Source: Bacteroidota bacterium (GTDB lineage Bacteria; Bacteroidota; Bacteroidia; Bacteroidales; UBA4417). Taken from it: a stretch of DNA of 64,000 bases. Every line of letters begins with the position of its first letter. Position 1 is the first letter of the stretch. Under the pieces are notes generated by a model. That model made no database searches. It saw only the letters and a list, made by a program, of their open reading frames with translations, and was not told the DNA's origin. The position numbers were made by a program, and so were the translations under genes. Location of the stretch: positions 1 to 64,000 of the forward strand of contig JACAAZ010000006.1 of assembly GCA_013376995.1 (NCBI GenBank). Reading direction: 5' to 3'. Of this stretch, positions 58,896 to 64,000 are shown one piece after another.

Positions 58896-60734
58896 ATGTG
58901 CGGAATCGTTGCTTATTTAGGCCCTAAAGAAGCCTACCCGATATTAATGAATGGATTGAAAAGGTTGGAATACCGCGGGTACGACAGCGCAGGTATTGCA
59001 CTGCTCAACCATGGTTTACAGGTTTTCAAGACCAAGGGAAAAGTTTCTGATCTTGAATTGCTTTTAGAAGATAAAGATGTTGCCGGGACTATAGGAATAG
59101 CCCATACCCGATGGGCCACCCATGGTGAACCCAATGATGTAAATGCTCATCCGCATGTTTCACCCGATGGGAAGCTTGCCATCATTCATAACGGGATTAT
59201 TGAGAATTATGCGATCCTCAAGGAGGAAATGAAGCAAAGAGGTTATGTATTCAAAAGCGATACCGATACCGAAGTTCTTGCATACCTTATACAGGATGTA
59301 CGTGAACACGAAAAGACCGATCTCCCTGAAACCGTAAGGTTAGCGCTTAGCCAGGTTACCGGTGCCTATGCCATCGTAGTATTATCCCTCGAAGATCCGG
59401 GAATGCTGGTAGCAGCCCGTAAAGGAAGCCCGCTGGTTGTAGGTATAGGCGAAGGAGAATATTTCATGGCTTCGGATGCAGCTCCAATTGTGGAATATAC
59501 GCGCCAGGTTGTTTATCCTGGTGAAGAAGAGATCGTGGTTGTTGACCTCAAGGAAGGAATCAGGATCATTACCATTGCCAATACAGAAAAGACCCCTTAT
59601 ATACAGACCCTGGAACTAAACCTGAGTGCCTTGGAAAAGGGAGGCTTTCCGCATTTCATGCTTAAGGAGATTTATGAACAGCCACGCACAGTGCGCGACA
59701 GTATGAGGGGACGACTTAACATGGAGCAGGGAATAGTTGTGCTTGGGGGTATGCAGGATTATTCACGTAAGCTTATCAATGCCAGGCGAATCATTATTAT
59801 TGGGTGCGGGACTTCCTGGCATGCCGGCCTGGTTGGGGAATACCTCATTGAGGAACTGGCAAGGATACCTGTCGAAGTAGAATATGCCTCTGAATTCAGG
59901 TACCGCAATCCCATCATTTATGAAGACGATGTGGTAATTGCAATTTCGCAATCTGGTGAAACGGCAGATACCCTTGCTGCCATTGAAATGGCCAAGTCGA
60001 AAGGTGCCACTATACTAGGAATTTGCAATGTTGTTGGATCCTCCATTGCCCGGGCCACACATGCAGGTTCCTATACCCATGCCGGGCCGGAAATCGGCGT
60101 GGCATCAACCAAGGCTTTTACCAGCCAGGTAACCATTCTCACCCTGCTGGCGCTAATGTTAGCTGAAAAGAAAGGCTGCATTGCTGCCTCGCGTTATTAC
60201 AGGCTGCTTCACGAACTGAATTCCATCCCCGAAAAACTTGAGCGGACCCTGCAATTCAGCGACCAGGTAAAACATATAGCCGAGATTTTCTGCAAAACTT
60301 CAAATGCATTATATCTCGGAAGGGGGATCAATTTCCCAGTTGCCCTGGAAGGCGCTTTGAAGCTTAAGGAGATATCCTACATCCATGCTGAAGGTTATCC
60401 TGCGGCAGAAATGAAACATGGCCCTATCGCCCTGATTGACGAAGCCATGCCCGTGCTGGTCGTTGCCACAAGAAAAGGGCATTACGATAAGGTGGTTAGC
60501 AACATCCAGGAGGTAAAGGCCCGTAAAGGCGTTATCATCGCCATTGTTTCAGAAGGAGATGAGCAGGTTTGCAGTTTGGCGGATCATTGCATCGAAATTC
60601 CAGAGACTGATGAAATGCTGGTGCCGCTGCTCGCTGCTGTTCCGTTGCAACTGCTTGCTTATCATATGGCCCTTCTTCGCGGTTGCAATGTTGACCAGCC
60701 AAGGAATCTGGCAAAGTCGGTGACCGTGGAGTAG
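58896..60734 (+). CDS. glmS: Glutamine--fructose-6-phosphate aminotransferase (isomerizing)
   Basis: Makes glucosamine 6-phosphate, the first step toward peptidoglycan and lipopolysaccharide amino sugars. Cys2 of MCGIVAYLGPKEAYP is the glutaminase nucleophile; RLEYRGYDSAGIAL and HTRWATHGEPNDVNAHPH follow. The C-terminal half holds two SIS domains with GCGTSWHAGLVGEYLIEELA, AISQSGETADTLAAIE and GRGINFPVALEGALKLKEIS, and ends in DQPRNLAKSVTVE, a complete terminus. The length of 612 residues is normal. Confidence 0.98.
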   Translation: MCGIVAYLGPKEAYPILMNGLKRLEYRGYDSAGIALLNHGLQVFKTKGKVSDLELLLEDKDVAGTIGIAHTRWATHGEPNDVNAHPHVSPDGKLAIIHNGIIENYAILKEEMKQRGYVFKSDTDTEVLAYLIQDVREHEKTDLPETVRLALSQVTGAYAIVVLSLEDPGMLVAARKGSPLVVGIGEGEYFMASDAAPIVEYTRQVVYPGEEEIVVVDLKEGIRIITIANTEKTPYIQTLELNLSALEKGGFPHFMLKEIYEQPRTVRDSMRGRLNMEQGIVVLGGMQDYSRKLINARRIIIIGCGTSWHAGLVGEYLIEELARIPVEVEYASEFRYRNPIIYEDDVVIAISQSGETADTLAAIEMAKSKGATILGICNVVGSSIARATHAGSYTHAGPEIGVASTKAFTSQVTILTLLALMLAEKKGCIAASRYYRLLHELNSIPEKLERTLQFSDQVKHIAEIFCKTSNALYLGRGINFPVALEGALKLKEISYIHAEGYPAAEMKHGPIALIDEAMPVLVVATRKGHYDKVVSNIQEVKARKGVIIAIVSEGDEQVCSLADHCIEIPETDEMLVPLLAAVPLQLLAYHMALLRGCNVDQPRNLAKSVTVE

Positions 60735-61117
60735 ATTTCAGTAGTAAATCTTTGGTCGTTTAGAGGCCCTTGACTTTCAGAAGTTTTTTCTGATCTCACT
60801 TCAGGAAAATATCAATATGTATTTGTAGTAGCGAAAGGTAGTTTGAAATTCATTTTTAAACGGTGTACCTTATCTACCAAATGTAGTCGACTAATATAAA
60901 GTCAATAACCTTGCTGAGAAAGTGAGGTTTCCAGTTACAGGTAGCCATCATTTAACCCAAATGCTAAGCAGCTGAGCAATACAGGATAAGGAAAGATTTT
61001 TATATAATTTTCGGTGGCTGAGTGTTAAGGTTATATATTAGTTAGCCACTATGCAATGATAGGCACAGAGGACATTCATTACATAACTGCTCATAACCTT
61101 AACAATTACAATAATAA
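60735..61117. repeat. AT-rich spacer with inverted ATAACCTT repeats before the M23 gene
   Basis: The 383-bp spacer has no ORF. ATAACCTT occurs at 60905-60912; its complement AAGGTTAT is at 61027-61034; and ATAACCTTAAC recurs at 61093-61103, pairing perfectly over 11 bp with GTTAAGGTTAT (61024-61034). CTAATATA (60891-60898) also pairs with TATATTAG (61033-61040). A GTTAGCC at 61041-61047 resembles an integron core site. No promoter box was recognised. Confidence 0.5.
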
Positions 61118-62524
61118 ATGAAAACCATATATTCGAATTTTGCACTACTGCTTTTTTTTGCCTTTACACTCACTTCTTATGCACAGAATGGTCAGACGCT
61201 ATCAATTGATGAGGGTGGCGATTATCCTATCCTTAGAAATGATGCAAATCATCCTTGTATTACACCAGAACAATATAAAATTATTGAGAAGCAATGTGTC
61301 GCTAATATTAAATTACTTGGTCTTGAAAATGTCGGTCACAAAGGAACAAATACTACATCTTTCATCTGGCCGCTAAAAACAGCTAATGGCTTAAACGATT
61401 GCAGCTATTATTATATTGGTAATTATCTTGATCAGGATTCTACAAGCCCAGGAATAAAAGATTGGAATTGCGGATTGGTTACCTATGATGGTCACCAAGG
61501 GACGGATATATGCACATATCCATACCCGTTCTATAAAATGGATAACAATCAAGTAGAAATAATTGCAGCAGCTTCTGGTACTATTATAAACAGAGTTGAT
61601 GGAAATTATGACAAGAACTGCGATTGGAGTAATGGGAATGCAAATTATATTACAATTCAGCATGCTGATGGTTCAGTTGCTATGTACTGGCATATGAAAA
61701 TGAATTCTCTTACAACGAGGCAAATTGGCCAAACGGTTGTTGCCGGAGAATATTTAGGCATAGTTGGCAGTTCAGGGGCATCTTCAGCGCCACATCTTCA
61801 TTTTGAGGTCCTGAGCGGGATTACAATTAACACGTTAAACGATGCTTATTCCGGACCATGCAATACTTTAAATGCTAATTCATGGTGGGCAGTCCAAAAG
61901 CCATATACCGAACCTGCAATAATTGAGGCTTCCGTTCATCCCATGTTGGCTGTTCTTCCTCCTTGCCCTGCTACGGAAACTCCAAATGAGGATAGTTGTT
62001 TTGCAGCCGGAAGTTCGGCTAAGTTTTATACTTTTTACAGAAATGAAACTGCAGGAATGGTTGACAGTATGCGTATAGCCAATCCGGATGGGACAACATT
62101 CACCAGTTGGACGCACACTAGCAATGTGAGTCATTTATGTTCTTATTGGATTTCAACAAAAACATTACCTACAGTTGCGGGAACGTATAATTTTGAAGCA
62201 AAATACAATGGAATGATGTGCTCTAAAAGTTTTACTATTGAATGTGGCACAGCAGGAATATCAGAGAATAAGTCTGGCTCAGCTATTTATGCTTATCCAA
62301 ATCCTTTATACTCTTCAACAACCTTATGGTCAGACAAAACATTTAAAAACGCTATCCTGACAATCTACAACTCATTCGGGCAACAAGTGAAACAAATAAA
62401 AAATATTTCTGGACAAACAGTTACTTTTCATCGTGAATACTTGCCATCTGGGCTATATTTTCTTCATCTAATTGAAGGTGATGAAATATATACAACATAC
62501 AAATTACTCATCACAAACAATTGA
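61118..62524 (+). CDS. M23 family endopeptidase with T9SS sorting domain
   Basis: 468 residues with a signal peptide (FAFTLTSYAQ). The LytM/M23 zinc motif is complete: HQGTDICTYPYP (His and Asp), then VAMYWHMKMNSL and the HxH in SSAPHLHFEVL. A beta-domain of about 120 residues follows, and the end is a type A T9SS sorting domain (AIYAYPNPLYSSTTLW to the final YKLLITNN). M23 enzymes cut peptidoglycan or glycine-rich peptides; T9SS export implies an outside target such as other bacteria. The gene looks more AT-rich than its neighbours and is bounded by unusual repeats, suggesting acquisition. Confidence 0.92.
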   Translation: MKTIYSNFALLLFFAFTLTSYAQNGQTLSIDEGGDYPILRNDANHPCITPEQYKIIEKQCVANIKLLGLENVGHKGTNTTSFIWPLKTANGLNDCSYYYIGNYLDQDSTSPGIKDWNCGLVTYDGHQGTDICTYPYPFYKMDNNQVEIIAAASGTIINRVDGNYDKNCDWSNGNANYITIQHADGSVAMYWHMKMNSLTTRQIGQTVVAGEYLGIVGSSGASSAPHLHFEVLSGITINTLNDAYSGPCNTLNANSWWAVQKPYTEPAIIEASVHPMLAVLPPCPATETPNEDSCFAAGSSAKFYTFYRNETAGMVDSMRIANPDGTTFTSWTHTSNVSHLCSYWISTKTLPTVAGTYNFEAKYNGMMCSKSFTIECGTAGISENKSGSAIYAYPNPLYSSTTLWSDKTFKNAILTIYNSFGQQVKQIKNISGQTVTFHREYLPSGLYFLHLIEGDEIYTTYKLLITNN

Positions 62525-62940
62525 CGATTAAACAATTGTAACTGAACAGAAGCTAACAGTAACTGCAAGAAATTGGCGGTACAGAGGTTAAATGTAATTA
62601 TGTACTTCGAAATCGCTTACTTCTTGTAGATGCTTAACGTTAACATTCCAAAAATACGCCTCCACAAATAAACAGGTCTCCCGGGGCAGCGCTTTTATCC
62701 AGTCTAAATGTATTGCGATTTAGTTTCGCATAACTTGATTTTTTTTATTCCCGAAATACGAAAACAATTTACAGCCATAAGCTTTCTTCCAAAATCAATA
62801 AGAGCATTCATAACCCGGAGATATTCAAATACTTTACCAGTGTTTGAGAATTATAAAGGCTTTTGGAAACGTTAAAAGTTCCGATGGACCACTATATTCA
62901 GGTTCATAGGGCGGGTATGGAGCCAGGCTGAATCAAAATC
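62525..62940. other. Spacer with attC-like hairpin, otherwise featureless
   Basis: 416 bp. The attC-like structure occupies 62551-62645. The remaining 295 bp up to the esterase stop codon contain no ORF of coding character, no clear terminator for the esterase gene, and no second attC-like hairpin that could be recognised. Confidence 0.6.
62551..62645 (+). mobile_element. Integron attC-like hairpin after the M23 gene
   Basis: A 95-nt imperfect palindrome 26 nt after the M23 stop codon. It opens AGCTAAC and closes GTTAACA, so the AAC and GTT triplets of attC sites are at the ends. TAAC pairs with GTTA; CTGCAAGAA (62563-62571) pairs with TTCTTGTAG (62621-62629) over 9 bp with one G-T wobble; GGCG pairs with CGCT-type bases (G-T then GCG/CGC); and GTACA pairs with TGTAC. 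Unpaired bases lie between the blocks, as in attC. The outer cores deviate from RYYYAAC/GTTRRRY, and no integrase is in the window. Confidence 0.45.
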
Positions 62941-64000
62941 TCAGTTCTTCGTAAACCTGAGCAGCTGTTTAAGTGCCGAGTCTTTCATGCACTTCAGCAA
63001 ATAATTACCTGGAGGCAGGCTGCTGATATCTATGGAATCACTCTTAGGACGGTCAATGGTCAGTACCTGCCGTCCCTGAAAATCAGAAACTTCCAGCCTG
63101 TCATAGAAGGCATTCCCGGGAGTTTTCAGGTAAATTATATTTGCTGCCGGGTTTGGGAAGACAGTAACAATTTCACGAATACCCGGCTCATTTATTGAAT
63201 TGGCAAATGAATTGAAAAGCCAGAGATAAGCTTCCCCAAATGCTTCTCTCCAAAGCTGCTCATTGTGTTGCCCGCCCAGGACAATCTTGTTAAAAATATT
63301 TGTCTGCTGAAACCCAATACCAATAAGGGAATCATTCATCCGTTGCATCTCACCCACCATGCCTGTACTTTCATTCGTTCCGCACAACTGGTAAATGCGC
63401 ATATCAGCCTGTTTGCCTGCCTGTCGGGTAAAATCCCAAATGCTGTCGGAATACCAATAGGAAGGCGAAAACAATCCAAGTTTGCTGAATACTTCCTGGT
63501 TGGCAAGCCCTCCATAATGCGATATCAATCCTCCCAGCGAACTACCCATCAGGGCTGTGTGCTCCCTGTCTGGATTTGTACGATAATGCTGGTCAATATA
63601 AGGCTTGAGTGTTTCCACGATAAACTGCATATATTTTTCCCCATCTCCTCCGCCATAGTCGGGGTTAAACCAGGGAGTATATTCCCCTATACGGTCTGCT
63701 CCCCCGTTATCGATACCGACTACCAGTGGAACCTGGTAACCCTGGCCTGCTAGATTGTTCAGTGTTTCATCCACTTCCCATTCCCCGGCAAATGAAGTAT
63801 AAGAATCGAACAGGTTCTGGCCGTCATGCATATACAGCACAGGATAATCTTTCCCCGAAGTTTCATAATCAGGGGGGAAGTATAGCCAAATCCTGCGGTG
63901 GCGGTCAAATTGTGGCATGTAGAAATCGGTGCTCATTACTATCACATTGGAAGCCGCTGTTGTTCCACCACCGCTGTTATCCGCCCAGTTGAGTATGCTC
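62941..64000 (-). CDS. T9SS-sorted alpha/beta-hydrolase (esterase), 5' part outside window
   Basis: The ORF track begins at a GTG (63945), but the frame stays open to the window edge and encodes SILNWADNSGGGTTAASNVI before it, so the true start lies beyond 64000 and this is a partial gene. The hydrolase domain has IWLYFPPDYE, VLYMHDGQNLFD, the nucleophile elbow ALMGSSLGGLISHYGG and a histidine in LGGQHNEQLWREAFGEAY, matching Fes/EstD-like esterases that often carry an N-terminal carbohydrate-binding domain. It ends in a T9SS type A sorting domain (VFPNPAANIIYLKTPG to LLRFTKN). It is exported to the surface; the substrate may be an acylated glycan. Confidence 0.9.
   Translation of the reverse strand, partial: SILNWADNSGGGTTAASNVIVMSTDFYMPQFDRHRRIWLYFPPDYETSGKDYPVLYMHDGQNLFDSYTSFAGEWEVDETLNNLAGQGYQVPLVVGIDNGGADRIGEYTPWFNPDYGGGDGEKYMQFIVETLKPYIDQHYRTNPDREHTALMGSSLGGLISHYGGLANQEVFSKLGLFSPSYWYSDSIWDFTRQAGKQADMRIYQLCGTNESTGMVGEMQRMNDSLIGIGFQQTNIFNKIVLGGQHNEQLWREAFGEAYLWLFNSFANSINEPGIREIVTVFPNPAANIIYLKTPGNAFYDRLEVSDFQGRQVLTIDRPKSDSIDISSLPPGNYLLKCMKDSALKQLLRFTKN

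Noticed and set aside
60891-61047. A second attC site upstream of the M23 gene
   Set aside because: Although GTTAGCC and some inverted words are present, no matching AAC core with a continuous stem was found, so it was not called.
1-64000. tRNA, rRNA, riboswitches or a replication origin
   Set aside because: No cloverleaf, rRNA-like stretch, known riboswitch core or DnaA-box cluster was recognised by eye. A covariance search could still reveal small RNAs.

Overview
The window comes from a Bacteroidota chromosome, most likely an anaerobic Bacteroidales-type fermenter. Supporting signs are Bacteroidota-specific families (S46 dipeptidyl-peptidases, GLPGLI, DUF4270, IPExxxVDY, M64, GIN-domain lipoproteins), two proteins with type IX secretion (T9SS) C-terminal sorting domains, many lipoproteins, A-rich translation starts without clear Shine-Dalgarno sites, and -7 boxes matching TAnnTTTG. 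Base composition looks moderate to AT-rich by eye. No rRNA, tRNA, CRISPR array, phage or transposase gene was recognised.

Layout. 0.1-8 kb: elbB; rsmI-nudix; a hypothetical gene with an M28 peptidase; tdk with two secreted peptidyl-prolyl isomerases; pheS. 8-14 kb: a core block on the minus strand with the acpP-fabF-rnc operon, a cation diffusion facilitator with pyk, and the IPExxxVDY gene with a small methyltransferase. The spaces between these operons hold 7-bp and 11-bp tandem repeats. 14-24 kb: purN, the ptb-buk pair, an M64 peptidase, three lipoprotein genes and tnaA. 24-32 kb: an outer-membrane barrel with its GLPGLI partner, the mlaE-mlaF-cvpA operon, an SprT-like gene and manC. 32-42 kb: two S46 peptidases, an M49-like peptidase, a CYTH protein, a beta-propeller lipoprotein, a small basic secreted protein and an acyltransferase. 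42-53 kb: pycB, lnt and a TetR-regulated RND efflux operon. 53-61 kb: a hybrid histidine kinase, then a glycogen-synthase-like gene, DUF4270 and glmS. 61-64 kb: an M23 peptidase with a T9SS domain followed by an integron attC-like hairpin, then a T9SS esterase cut by the window edge.

Physiology. Exported peptidases (two DPP7-type S46 enzymes, M28, M49-like, M64), tryptophanase, phosphate butyryltransferase/butyrate kinase and a carboxyltransferase subunit fit a cell that degrades protein, takes up dipeptides and ferments amino acids to short-chain acids and indole. Lnt, the Mla-type ABC components, the two isomerases and the RND pump serve the envelope.

Most of the window is ordinary core genome. 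The points most worth following are the attC-like 95-nt hairpin just after the M23-T9SS gene; a near-perfect 44-nt dyad at the start of the pycB transcript; a perfect 20-bp palindrome and a small reading frame in a long tnaA leader; and heptamer/undecamer arrays that share a 16-bp palindrome and run up to, or into, the 3' ends of neighbouring genes. All coordinates and motifs were read by eye; no searches were run.
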